In this document: in pieces, positions 56,839 through 64,000 of the stretch
Numbering within the stretch: position 1 is the first letter of the stretch
Layout: the number at the start of each line of letters is the position of its first letter
From: a virus
DNA: 64,000 nucleotides
Reading direction: 5' to 3' (one strand)
IMG/VR virus record: IMGVR_UViG_3300028563_000016
Location: 1 to 64,000 of that record
The notes under the pieces: model-generated
The model's database searches: none
Told to the model about the DNA's origin: nothing
Seen by the model: only the letters and a program-made list of their open reading frames with translations
Program-made: the position numbers and the translations under genes

Positions 56839-57744
56839 ATGTATTTGCGAAACACGACTGAAATTTGTATTAATAAACGATGGGGACATGAATACGTTCG
56901 TAAATTGTGTGTTTTTGAGTGTGATGAGTGTCGTATTGAATTCACGTGTGGATATTCGAAATGTCATGAAGAATGCGGTGCGTTGAAATTTTGTTGTAAA
57001 GAGTGCGCGGATAAATCTCGATCAAGTGGAAAATTTTTACAAAAAGTAAAACAAGTAAATTTAGAACGTCATGGTGTTGAATTTGGTGGACAAGTTCTTG
57101 GTGCATCTGAAAAAATGATTGCTACACGAATTGAACGTTTTGGTACGTCTACACCAATACATTTTAACGAAGAAATATCTGTAAAGTTTCGTAAAACAAT
57201 GTTGGAAAATCATGGTGCAGAACATCCTTCGAGAGCAGAAGACGTTAAAGAGAAAAAGAAACAAACATATCTTGAAAGATATGGAATTCCAAGCACGTTT
57301 GTAGGTGATTCACCATTTAGATCTTCAAACGAAGATTATAGTATTTTTGGTGCAAAAGGTTATCGTTCACTTGAGCAAATTTCACAAGGAAATAGTTTAT
57401 CAAAACCAGAAAAATTATTATTAGGCTTTCTTGAAGAGAATTATGGACAAGTTAAAAAACAAATAGAAATTTTCCACGATAATTCAAAAAAGCCGTGGTT
57501 AATAGATGCGTACGTAACAAGTATTGATACGTACGTTGAACTTGATGGTGTATTTTGGCATGGGTTAAACAAAACATATGACGAATTACATCCTGATAAA
57601 CGGTTGCAATATGATTGCGATAGAAAAAAAGACGAATGGTTTAAAAACGCGGGTTTAAGACTAATTAGATTTACGGATTTACAAATAAATGAGTGTTCAA
57701 AAACAGGAAATTGGGCTTGCATAACTGCAACGCTCGGAGGATAA
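56839..57744 (+). CDS. Freestanding homing endonuclease with repeat region and VSR-like domain
   Basis: 301 residues. Cys pairs (CDECRIEF, CCKEC) near the start form a zinc ribbon. Three repeats with cores (LERHGVEFGG, IERFGTSTPI, LENHGAEHPS, LERYGIPSTF) match those of the 45355 protein. The nuclease end has SKPEKLLLGFLEENYG, PWLIDAYV and VELDGVFWHGL, then YDCDRKKDEWFKNAGLRLIRFTD. Its final codons CTC-GGA-GGA-TAA provide the GGAGG ribosome site of the following structural gene, indicating how tightly the mobile gene sits on its neighbour. Confidence 0.75.
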   Translation: MYLRNTTEICINKRWGHEYVRKLCVFECDECRIEFTCGYSKCHEECGALKFCCKECADKSRSSGKFLQKVKQVNLERHGVEFGGQVLGASEKMIATRIERFGTSTPIHFNEEISVKFRKTMLENHGAEHPSRAEDVKEKKKQTYLERYGIPSTFVGDSPFRSSNEDYSIFGAKGYRSLEQISQGNSLSKPEKLLLGFLEENYGQVKKQIEIFHDNSKKPWLIDAYVTSIDTYVELDGVFWHGLNKTYDELHPDKRLQYDCDRKKDEWFKNAGLRLIRFTDLQINECSKTGNWACITATLGG

Positions 57745-57748
57745 ACCA

Positions 57749-58939
57749 ACGGCAATTTTTAAAGAATTAACCAGTTCAGATATTAAATCTTCTCGATCAT
57801 ATTTGTCGCAACTCGTTGATGTGTTACAAGAAGATGTAAGTGGATCTGTTTCTAGAAGAAAGTATCAATCTTTCATTACGGGAACAACTACTTCGATTGG
57901 CGTCACGTCCAGTCTTTTTCAAACAGTTTATGATAGTGATTTTACGTTACAGACGTCTAATGCGATAATGGATATCGCGTTTGGGCTATTACCTAGCGGT
58001 TCGACTGTTTTGACAAGTCAACAAGCAATAGACGTTGCTGGCAAAGAACTATTTCCATCATCATCGTTGATGATGCGCGAAAAAATGGACGTGTATAGAC
58101 AATTCGCACAGTCGTTATTGGGTGATGCAACGCAGGCATTCAGTTCACCCTTTGATAGTACTTCTGCGGGAGACAAAATAGACTGCGCTGTATTTATCGC
58201 GTTTAAACGCCTGTTTGCAAGAGATAAAATTTCACGTGAAACGCTTGCAATGAGATTTTATCAGACAGCGTCAATTAGCATACCAAATTTACAGACAAAT
58301 TCATTGTCTGGTTCTGCAATATACACTGACATGGGTGCCGCAACGAACAAGTTGACAGCGTTCGGCGGTGAGGTTGGAAACGTAATCGACTCTGCGAACA
58401 CGTCAAAAGGTGTCGGCCTCATGTTTTATGATAGAGGCATTCTTGTGCTTGATCTTGCAAAGATAACAAAAGCAGACCAGTATGTTAATGGAACGATAGA
58501 CGCAGTAACGCCAACAGGACAAATGACACTTGGAGGTGTAGGCACTGAAACCGCAGGAATATCAAAATTCATACCCGACTTTGTAGTGTCTGCTAGCATT
58601 GATAATATCATTGATCACATTGCAGGTTGTAGGATGGGAAGTGGTAGTAACACTGAGATAACGTTCCAAAATGTGACAAACATAAACTCATCATTAATAT
58701 TTTGCAGAGCTGCTGCTGATGAGTTTAATTACAGTTCGAATCCGACGTTTACTGATGACGCGTCGAGGATTGTTGTAATAACACCAGGACAGGAAGATGT
58801 GCAAAGTTCTTTTACTTTCATAACTTCGATTGGAATGTATGACTCGAATGACAATTTGTTGGCGGTTGGCAAGGTTTCTCGTCCAATAGAAAAAAATAAT
58901 CAAAGTGATTTAACGTTACGAACTCGACTTGATTATTAA
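57749..58939 (+). CDS. Virion structural protein with apparent ACG start
   Basis: 397 residues if read from ACG 57749. The frame is open from 57725. The first ATG/GTG/TTG is TTG 57803, but the in-frame sequence before it, (A)IFKELTSSDIKSSRSYLSQL, looks like authentic protein and GGAGG (57736-57740) lies 8 nt before ACG. The body is beta-rich with a STVLTSQQAIDV region. The end, LLAVGKVSRPIEK then LTLRTRLDY, resembles the end of the 59528 product. A baseplate/tail protein is likely. The abnormal start follows the homing endonuclease directly. TTG 57803 remains the conservative alternative. Confidence 0.6.
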   Translation, partial: TAIFKELTSSDIKSSRSYLSQLVDVLQEDVSGSVSRRKYQSFITGTTTSIGVTSSLFQTVYDSDFTLQTSNAIMDIAFGLLPSGSTVLTSQQAIDVAGKELFPSSSLMMREKMDVYRQFAQSLLGDATQAFSSPFDSTSAGDKIDCAVFIAFKRLFARDKISRETLAMRFYQTASISIPNLQTNSLSGSAIYTDMGAATNKLTAFGGEVGNVIDSANTSKGVGLMFYDRGILVLDLAKITKADQYVNGTIDAVTPTGQMTLGGVGTETAGISKFIPDFVVSASIDNIIDHIAGCRMGSGSNTEITFQNVTNINSSLIFCRAAADEFNYSSNPTFTDDASRIVVITPGQEDVQSSFTFITSIGMYDSNDNLLAVGKVSRPIEKNNQSDLTLRTRLDY

Positions 58940-58983
58940 TTTCAAAAATGTACACAACGTATTTTTTGATGTAATAAAATGTT

Positions 58984-59451
58984 ATGCGATCTTGTTACGT
59001 CAAAATATCATTACAAAGAGCGCGTGATTTATTGTTATTTCTTCTTGCTTTTTCGTGTGCATCTTCACATCATATTTCGCGCACCGTGACACATGAACAA
59101 CGTGAGCAAACGTACTCATGTGTCACGTATAATCGTGAAACAATGATTCCAGGGTTTCAAACGTTGGGTTGTTCTCGTATTGAACAATCTAAGGGTTCAT
59201 TCACGTTACATCGAGGTGACACTGGCTCGGGACTGTATGATACACCATGGTGGTGCACAAAATGGTTAGTCAAAGCTGCAATGAACTCGAGAGGGTTTTG
59301 CGACGTTAAGTTGTCTGACGACAATGTGTTACATGCGTCGTACTGTGGTGACACACAGACTTTTTTGGCACCCACGCGCTTGAAGTGGGTTGTCGTAAAA
59401 AGTGAACACAACGTTGACAGAAATAAATTTTATGAAAATAACGCGAATTGA
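58984..59451 (+). CDS. Probable lipoprotein or secreted Cys-containing protein
   Basis: 155 residues. After a basic start, RDLLLFLLAFSCASSHH looks like a lipoprotein signal with lipobox A-F-S-C; the n-region is unusually long (about 13 residues). The mature part has five further Cys (SCVTY, LGCSR, WWCTKW, RGFCDV, ASYCGD) that could form disulfides in the periplasm, and TGSGLYDTPWWCTKW. No family is recognised. It sits between two structural genes, so it may be a late, lysis- or exclusion-related exported protein. Confidence 0.5.
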   Translation: MRSCYVKISLQRARDLLLFLLAFSCASSHHISRTVTHEQREQTYSCVTYNRETMIPGFQTLGCSRIEQSKGSFTLHRGDTGSGLYDTPWWCTKWLVKAAMNSRGFCDVKLSDDNVLHASYCGDTQTFLAPTRLKWVVVKSEHNVDRNKFYENNAN

Positions 59452-59475
59452 AAATACGTTCAATATAAAGTTCAA

Positions 59476-59541
59476 CGTCGAAGTGATGTGAGACACAATT
59501 TTCCGTCGCGACTTACTTATATCATCAATGTCACTTCAACG
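59476..59541 (+). promoter_or_regulatory. Start-codon hairpin with TTACTTATATC in the loop
   Basis: CGTCGAAGTGATGT (59476-59489) can pair with ATGTCACTTCAACG (59528-59541): 13 of 14 positions, two of them G-U. The 3' arm begins with the ATG of the 834-residue structural gene. The 38-base loop contains CTTACTTATATC, a promoter-like element of the type seen at 33830, 46250 and 62042. A transcript initiated at that element would not contain the 5' arm. Confidence 0.55.
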
Positions 59542-62032
59542 ATTATCGCCACAGGACATCGAGGTAGTCTCAGTTCAGACAAACCCGATTAGGCACTATG
59601 TTTCGAGTTCAACTGGCACTTCTGGCTTTGTGCAGTTGTTTCCACGTCAGACGCACATGTTGAAAGATATTTCACCATCAAGCGTATATGTTGACTTGAC
59701 ACATGATGACGCCGATTTATCGTCTTTATACAATTTTGCTCAGCGCCTAGGACAAGGAGCTGTTTTAAATTCAGGCAGTTATCTTGCAAATGACATTGCA
59801 AAATCATTCACTCGCGCGCTAAATCAATATCTTGATGGCGTTACTGCACAAATAACGTCTGAAAGAAACAGTAAGGTGTTGGATGTTGTGAGATTTACTC
59901 CCGGCGTTGTTTATTCACAAGACACTGTCAGCAAATCAATTGTCAAGAATTTATTGAACAACTATTACAACACAACGTATCCGACTGCACACTGGGGCTT
60001 TACAAATTACAATACATTGAATTTTTTCACCGCCTCGTCAGTTCCATCGTCAAGCGTGTTGATATATCCTAACGTCGATACAGAACACTCTGAATTTCAT
60101 GAAGGATACGTTAGTGGAACGTACACACCGTCTGGATCGTTTAGTTTTGATTTTTATATCAATCCACGTTATAAACAATCTGACACAGACGTTGATTATC
60201 ATGCAGGAACAATTTTGCATCTTTCGTCGACATATGCCTTATCATTAATTTCTGGTTCTTTACGAGACGAAAATGGAAAAGCAGCAGCATTTAGATTACA
60301 ACTTCAATTGAGTCACAGTGCGGACGTAAAACCATCACTTGCGAAGCAAGGAAACTATCCACAAGACTTAGTTTTTTTGTCAGATGACAACGGTTTACTA
60401 TACAACAATTGGCATCATGTTATTGTAAGATGGGGAACAAATAACTTTTACGGTGGAACGGGATCTTTTAACATTGACGCAGTAAATGCGGGAACGTTTT
60501 GTGTCCCAAGTGGAACTATAACTCCCAAACTGATGATTCCGGAACCTGACGTATTGTGTGTCGGAAACTATTTTGATGGTGTTGGTTTTGGTGATGCAGC
60601 TGCAAGTTTATTTTTTGCGACAAATCCTGCAACGAGAGATGGATTACAAATTTTAGTCAATGATGCTGGTGCACATGAGGCTCCCGTTGATTATGCGTTT
60701 GATCATCCGCTTAACGCTGAGTTACATGATTTGTCAATGCGCAGAAGGTATATGTCTGACACTGACATTGCATTTTCTGCGTCTAAACCACCCACGTCGT
60801 TAGACAAGTCATTCATGTTGTACATCCCTCCATTTTTTAGGCCAACGTCACCAATAAGAAAGTTTGTGGGTGATCATGGTGGAATATTACAAACACCATT
60901 TTTTGAAGTTGATGGAACAACGATCGATCCGTTCAACGTTGCAATGTCATTCGGAGTCGATGGACATTACATGAATATTGAGAATTATGTTCATGACTTT
61001 GCAAGTGATCTTGATCCACTGTTACATCACATGACTGGATCTGCAATCACAACGACAACTGACGCGTTGTTTGCAAACGACTTTCTCTACGCGCAACCGT
61101 TTGTAGTGCGTAGAAATACATTTATAATGCCATGTGATGACGGAAATTTCGTTCCTAGTTTTGAATTATTAATGAGTGAAAGCAAGACATATAACAAGTT
61201 TGTTGATGACTTGGGACAGACTGACTTTACGATGGTGAACTTAGATAACCTTGTAACTCCCGCGTCATTACTTTTTGGAAGTGACTTTGATCAAGGAAAC
61301 GTTGCTGACACAATTGCATACGCAATGGCGGATGATGCGATCGGTTTTTCACCTGAAAATGTAGCCGGGCCATTCGGTCCTGCGTATGCGAACTATGCGA
61401 GATCATTGGCAATATCAATTGCATCAGGTGAGTTTGAGCCTGGCATTCAAGCAACTGCGCCATTGACAATATACCAACGTACCCGCGATCCATCTTCAAA
61501 CCAAGTAACGTTCTTTAGCATAAGTAACATATTTTACGGTGATTCAATTAAACCACAAAGTTTTTATTTGAACGACGATAACTTGTCGGGCTCTGCTGGT
61601 ACAATTTCAATCACGTTGCGAGACGACGGGTACGGAAATTTGTATCGTGCTGATTGTTTGACAAAACAAGCAACGTGGAACTCGTGCGGAAATTTGTATT
61701 ACAATGAGGGTTTGGCTGTCGTCAAGAATCCTTCGTTGAACTTCTTTGGAAAAGAAAAGTACACGATTGATTTGCGAGGAACTCACAACGTTCACGTAAT
61801 GAAGATTGACGTGTTTGCACAGGCAGGTCAGATCAATTCATCTAGCAATCCGACTTATCTAAGTATCCCACCAAGTCTAATGGCGAACGAGTGGGACGAC
61901 ACGTTTGTGCAACTTTCAGGAATTAACTTTCATGATGACAACATGAACGTTGTCGCAAAGACATCATTTGCACAGCCCATAGTAAAAAGAGCGAGCGATC
62001 GACTCTGCATTCGTACAAAGTTTGATTTCTGA
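59528..62032 (+). CDS. Large virion structural protein with LamG-like region
   Basis: 834 residues. The first 130 residues are mixed (TGTSGFVQLFPRQTHMLKDI), then a concanavalin/LamG-like domain at about 170-430 (SFSFDFYINPRY, ILHLSSTYALSLISGSL, NNWHHVIVRWGTNNFYGGTG), the W.HV..R(W/Y) pattern being typical. The C-terminal half is beta-rich. The end MNVVAKTSFAQPIVK then LCIRTKFDF matches the end of the protein at 57749. Tail fibre, baseplate or capsid decoration are possible. Its start lies in a predicted hairpin. Confidence 0.65.
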   Translation: MSLQRLSPQDIEVVSVQTNPIRHYVSSSTGTSGFVQLFPRQTHMLKDISPSSVYVDLTHDDADLSSLYNFAQRLGQGAVLNSGSYLANDIAKSFTRALNQYLDGVTAQITSERNSKVLDVVRFTPGVVYSQDTVSKSIVKNLLNNYYNTTYPTAHWGFTNYNTLNFFTASSVPSSSVLIYPNVDTEHSEFHEGYVSGTYTPSGSFSFDFYINPRYKQSDTDVDYHAGTILHLSSTYALSLISGSLRDENGKAAAFRLQLQLSHSADVKPSLAKQGNYPQDLVFLSDDNGLLYNNWHHVIVRWGTNNFYGGTGSFNIDAVNAGTFCVPSGTITPKLMIPEPDVLCVGNYFDGVGFGDAAASLFFATNPATRDGLQILVNDAGAHEAPVDYAFDHPLNAELHDLSMRRRYMSDTDIAFSASKPPTSLDKSFMLYIPPFFRPTSPIRKFVGDHGGILQTPFFEVDGTTIDPFNVAMSFGVDGHYMNIENYVHDFASDLDPLLHHMTGSAITTTTDALFANDFLYAQPFVVRRNTFIMPCDDGNFVPSFELLMSESKTYNKFVDDLGQTDFTMVNLDNLVTPASLLFGSDFDQGNVADTIAYAMADDAIGFSPENVAGPFGPAYANYARSLAISIASGEFEPGIQATAPLTIYQRTRDPSSNQVTFFSISNIFYGDSIKPQSFYLNDDNLSGSAGTISITLRDDGYGNLYRADCLTKQATWNSCGNLYYNEGLAVVKNPSLNFFGKEKYTIDLRGTHNVHVMKIDVFAQAGQINSSSNPTYLSIPPSLMANEWDDTFVQLSGINFHDDNMNVVAKTSFAQPIVKRASDRLCIRTKFDF

Positions 62033-62074
62033 AATTTCATGATATTTATCGACAGGAGAACATCATGAAATTTC
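62031..62074 (+). promoter_or_regulatory. 13-bp perfect hairpin over the start codon, with TATTTATC and Shine-Dalgarno in the loop
   Basis: GAAATTTCATGAT (62031-62043) is exactly complementary to ATCATGAAATTTC (62062-62074), which contains the ATG at 62065. The 18-base loop holds ATTTATC and AGGAG. A late start within or after GATATTTATC (62041-62050) removes the 5' arm and frees the site, whereas read-through RNA from the structural gene would be untranslatable. The arrangement equals that known for T4 genes e, soc and 49. Confidence 0.65.
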
Positions 62075-62553
62075 TACCCGTTTTAGCACTTATCATTGCA
62101 ACTTCATTTACGCCTGCTTGTGCTATGTTGACGCAGCCACAAACGCCTGTGACGACTATTACAAACGCTGAAACAATTGCTCGCACTACGCTACAAAACG
62201 CACAAATTGGGTGGCTTTTTGTCGTGCCGCTCATCACTGTTTCACATCCTGATAAAGTTCAAGACTTGACTACAAAATACTACGCCGCGGTGCAAAAGGC
62301 GTCTGACGCGCTTGATACTCTTGATAAAGTAAAAGCTTCTCTCACGAGCGGTGTCACGGTAACTATCGACTTGAACACTGCGTTGAAAGCGGAGTCGCTT
62401 GCAATCGTTGAGGTGATGAACATAATTGCTGAAGCAAAAGCTGCATCAGGAAAAGCAAAAGCTACGCAAAATAGTCATGCACAAAATCTTGGTGTGCCTG
62501 GCTATGACAACGCACTTGCAGGGTCTGATCAACTTCGTTCAATGGTGAAGTGA
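62065..62553 (+). CDS. Exported protein/lipoprotein
   Basis: 162 residues. The signal MKFLPVLALIIATSFTPACA has either a signal peptidase I site after A-C-A or a lipobox (T-P-A-C). A second hydrophobic stretch (IGWLFVVPLITVS) at about 48-60 is followed by a helical domain (YYAAVQKASDALDTLDKVKA) of coiled-coil type. An o-spanin- or exclusion-type envelope protein is conceivable. Strong AGGAG, but the start is hidden in a perfect hairpin. The stop TGA abuts the next gene's GTG. Confidence 0.6.
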   Translation: MKFLPVLALIIATSFTPACAMLTQPQTPVTTITNAETIARTTLQNAQIGWLFVVPLITVSHPDKVQDLTTKYYAAVQKASDALDTLDKVKASLTSGVTVTIDLNTALKAESLAIVEVMNIIAEAKAASGKAKATQNSHAQNLGVPGYDNALAGSDQLRSMVK

Positions 62554-62973
62554 GTGCCTCGCAGACGTCGCAAAAAGCGTTATCACACCGGAATTCATTT
62601 AAGCGATAAATTGACAAGTAAAATGAAATACCGCTCTGGGTGGGAGTGTACTTTTGCATGTTTGCTCGACAATGATCCGACAGTAAAATTATATAGCTAC
62701 GAAAGTATCGTCATTCCTTACGTGTCAAACAAGACTACACACAAGGTGCGACGATACTTTCCTGACTTTTTCATTACGTATGTCGATGGTTCACGTGTTC
62801 TCGTTGAAATAAAACCACGACGAAAATTGGTTCAAAAGACGGTGCAGAAAAAGCTCGCTGCCGCTAAAAGTTGGTGTTCGTGTAACGACGTGACACTCAG
62901 GATCATTACTGAAGTTGAGTTAAAGGAATATGAACTGTCACAAAAAGAAGCGTCAGAATTGAAATCAATCTAA
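62554..62973 (+). CDS. TnsA-like / T4 gp4-like head-completion nuclease
   Basis: 139 residues from GTG 62554, directly after the upstream stop. A basic start (RRRRKKRYHTGIH) leads to YRSGWECTFACLLDNDPTV, SYESIVIPYVS, RRYFPDFFITY and VLVEIKPRRKL: the E...(S)YE....IPY....R.Y.PDF......EIKP order of TnsA-type PD-(D/E)xK nucleases, as in the T4 gp4/gp50 head-completion protein (about 150 residues). The following K..A...WC segment also fits. It probably trims or protects DNA ends at the portal during head completion. Convergent with a small gene (9-base overlap). Confidence 0.75.
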   Translation: MPRRRRKKRYHTGIHLSDKLTSKMKYRSGWECTFACLLDNDPTVKLYSYESIVIPYVSNKTTHKVRRYFPDFFITYVDGSRVLVEIKPRRKLVQKTVQKKLAAAKSWCSCNDVTLRIITEVELKEYELSQKEASELKSI

Positions 62974-63270
62974 AAACTTGACAATGTTTCTTGCGATTGT
63001 TTCTATGTCACTAATTTCGTTAACAACGGGAACGTATGATTTGTCTTCACGTTGTTTTATTAGATCGATGTAATAACAATTTGATCCGGTGTTGTTGCGA
63101 ACTAACGTAACGAGTTTATTGTCATTTTTTTGTAAATCAACAATTGTCTTTTTGTTCTCACCCACTGCAACGTTGACTACGGAAACAGGAGACATTTTTT
63201 GAACTCGCCAAACAATGTTTATGATTGTTATGTCGGTGTAATAAATGCTTTGGAGCTCAACGTTGTTCAT
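62965..63270 (-). CDS. Small hypothetical protein
   Basis: 101 residues, alternating beta (YYTDITIINIVWRVQKMSPV; VVNVAVGENKKTIVDLQ), possibly a small beta barrel or sandwich, ending in an acidic helix (ISDIETIARNIVKFLD). No family is recognised. The ribosome site AGGAGAA is good but is paired in a predicted hairpin (63278-63299). It overlaps the head-completion gene by nine bases. Confidence 0.5.
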   Translation of the reverse strand: MNNVELQSIYYTDITIINIVWRVQKMSPVSVVNVAVGENKKTIVDLQKNDNKLVTLVRNNTGSNCYYIDLIKQREDKSYVPVVNEISDIETIARNIVKFLD

Positions 63271-63277
63271 GAAAAGT

Positions 63278-63299
63278 TCTCCTGTTGATAAATAGGAGA
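63278..63299 (-). promoter_or_regulatory. Shine-Dalgarno-masking hairpin with TATTTATC in the loop
   Basis: On the minus strand TCTCCT, loop ATTTATCAAC, AGGAGA gives a perfect 6-bp stem that hides the AGGAG ribosome site of the gene at 63270. CTATTTATCAACAGGAGAA closely resembles GATATTTATCGACAGGAGAA at 62041-62060, in the same orientation to the gene. Confidence 0.5.
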
Positions 63300-63322
63300 G
63301 AATTAATTGTATACAATTTTAA

Positions 63323-63892
63323 CTAACAATATTCTTTCAACCCCGCCAATGCCACGACATAAGCATCAACTTCATCGTAGCAAAATCCTTCAATCGAAAC
63401 TTTGCCTTTGTTCTTTCCACGAGAACACGTGATCGTTGGCCAAACTACGTTCTTGAGGTCATGTGTAGACATGTGGTTGAACACTTGTTGCTTGTGATCG
63501 ATGCCAACCTTCTTTGCTTGTTGCATCTTCATTCCACACGCTTTTCGTGCATGTGTGCAAGCGATGAACGTGGGCGTAAATCCCGTTACGTTGCGAGCGA
63601 TGTAAGATGCAATGCCATTAAATTGTGAAAGCGTCGATATTGTCTGTGCAGAACTTGAACCTGCAGAAAATTTCATTGCGATGTTTTCAACAAAAAGATG
63701 AGTTATTTTATTGAATAATTTTCCATTCTGCAAAATTGACTTCAACACTTTTTCAAACTCGTCGGCCTTTTCCCAAGGTCCTTCAAACTTTGACAAGTCG
63801 ACATGTGCAAGCTCGAATTCACCCTGCTTTGTGACAGCCGCAACACCGACGACGTGAGTGCTGATGTCGAGCCCAAAAGAAACAGTCTCCAT
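63323..63892 (-). CDS. RuvC-like Holliday junction resolvase
   Basis: 189 residues. Asp9 in SFGLDISTHVVGVA, Glu69 in HLFVENIAM and Asp173/Asp176 in YDEVDAYVVALAG fit the four-acid active site of RuvC-type resolvases (Asp7, Glu66, Asp138, Asp141). The length is slightly above that of RuvC (173). In T4-like and jumbo phages such an enzyme resolves branched replicative DNA before or during packaging. It carries a KNKGKVSIEGF insertion before the last acids. The upstream 100 bases contain no clear gene. Confidence 0.75.
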   Translation of the reverse strand: METVSFGLDISTHVVGVAAVTKQGEFELAHVDLSKFEGPWEKADEFEKVLKSILQNGKLFNKITHLFVENIAMKFSAGSSSAQTISTLSQFNGIASYIARNVTGFTPTFIACTHARKACGMKMQQAKKVGIDHKQQVFNHMSTHDLKNVVWPTITCSRGKNKGKVSIEGFCYDEVDAYVVALAGLKEYC

Positions 63893-64000
63893 GAATGATT
63901 AATAAACTACGGAGAATTTTTTGAAAATTTATCCCTTAATACACATGAACTGCTTCAACATGTGTTCTTATACGCTCCTGGTGTTGCTATCACGCTTCCA
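63893..64000. other. Window edge without a clear gene
   Basis: About 100 AT-rich bases upstream of the resolvase gene. ACACATG (63941-63947) and CATGTGT (63959-63965) form an inverted repeat. No frame of convincing composition was found; the end of an upstream gene may be included. Confidence 0.35.

Noticed and set aside
63941-63965. Inverted repeat ACACATG...CATGTGT near the right edge as terminator
   Set aside because: Seven-pair stem with an 11-base loop and no T run in either direction; context beyond the window is missing.
1-64000. tRNA or other structural RNA genes
   Set aside because: Intergenic gaps are short and none showed a cloverleaf-like arrangement or a TTCGA-type T-loop; none can be supported by eye.

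Overview
This AT-rich window is a segment of a large (probably jumbo) contractile-tailed phage genome. The phage signature is a T4 gp55-like late sigma factor, a gp5-like baseplate spike with an OB domain, a 14 kb block of large virion proteins, a T4-type lysozyme, a RuvC-like resolvase, several freestanding homing endonucleases, PhoH and ClpP-like proteins, and very tight packing with ATGA/TAATG overlaps. Phage-encoded lipoproteins and a signal-peptide protein ending in Phe suggest a Gram-negative host. No tRNA, rRNA or CRISPR array was seen.

Layout. 1-5 kb: small genes, a baseplate spike, the sigma factor and a papain-like hydrolase. 5-37 kb: mostly one minus-strand, translationally coupled accessory region. 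It holds about eleven glycosyltransferases (one bifunctional), a carbamoyltransferase, two methyltransferases, a UDP-sugar dehydrogenase and a hexapeptide-repeat protein, interleaved with lipoproteins, an outer-membrane-like protein, a lysis-like group (21.7-23.2 kb), a polynucleotide-ligase-like protein and many small genes. 33.8-34.7 kb: an isolated single-gene transcription unit. 37-46 kb: a plus-strand replication and housekeeping block with a GroEL-like protein, a ClpP-like protease, an XPD/DinG-type helicase split by an intein, a histone-like protein and PhoH. 46-62 kb: plus-strand virion structural genes interrupted by three homing endonuclease genes. 62-64 kb: a lipoprotein, a head-completion/TnsA-like nuclease and the resolvase.

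The most notable observations are these. (1) A GroEL homologue of only 400 residues keeps the apical and intermediate folds, but the ATPase signature GDGTTT is replaced and the C-terminal equatorial part is missing. (2) A naturally split mini-intein in the helicase has its halves on adjacent ORFs only 16 nt apart. (3) Promoter-like TATTTATC/TACTTATA sites sit inside hairpins that would hide start codons or ribosome sites in read-through transcripts, the logic known from T4 genes e, soc and 49. (4) A baseplate-like gene directly behind an inserted endonuclease gene has no normal start codon in register with its Shine-Dalgarno, only ACG. (5) A hidden set of 24-40 residue single-span membrane peptides is translationally coupled through the minus-strand operon. 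(6) There is a large glycan-modification set, including a glycosyltransferase gene broken at an A10 tract.

All functional calls come from motifs recognised by eye; no database search was run.
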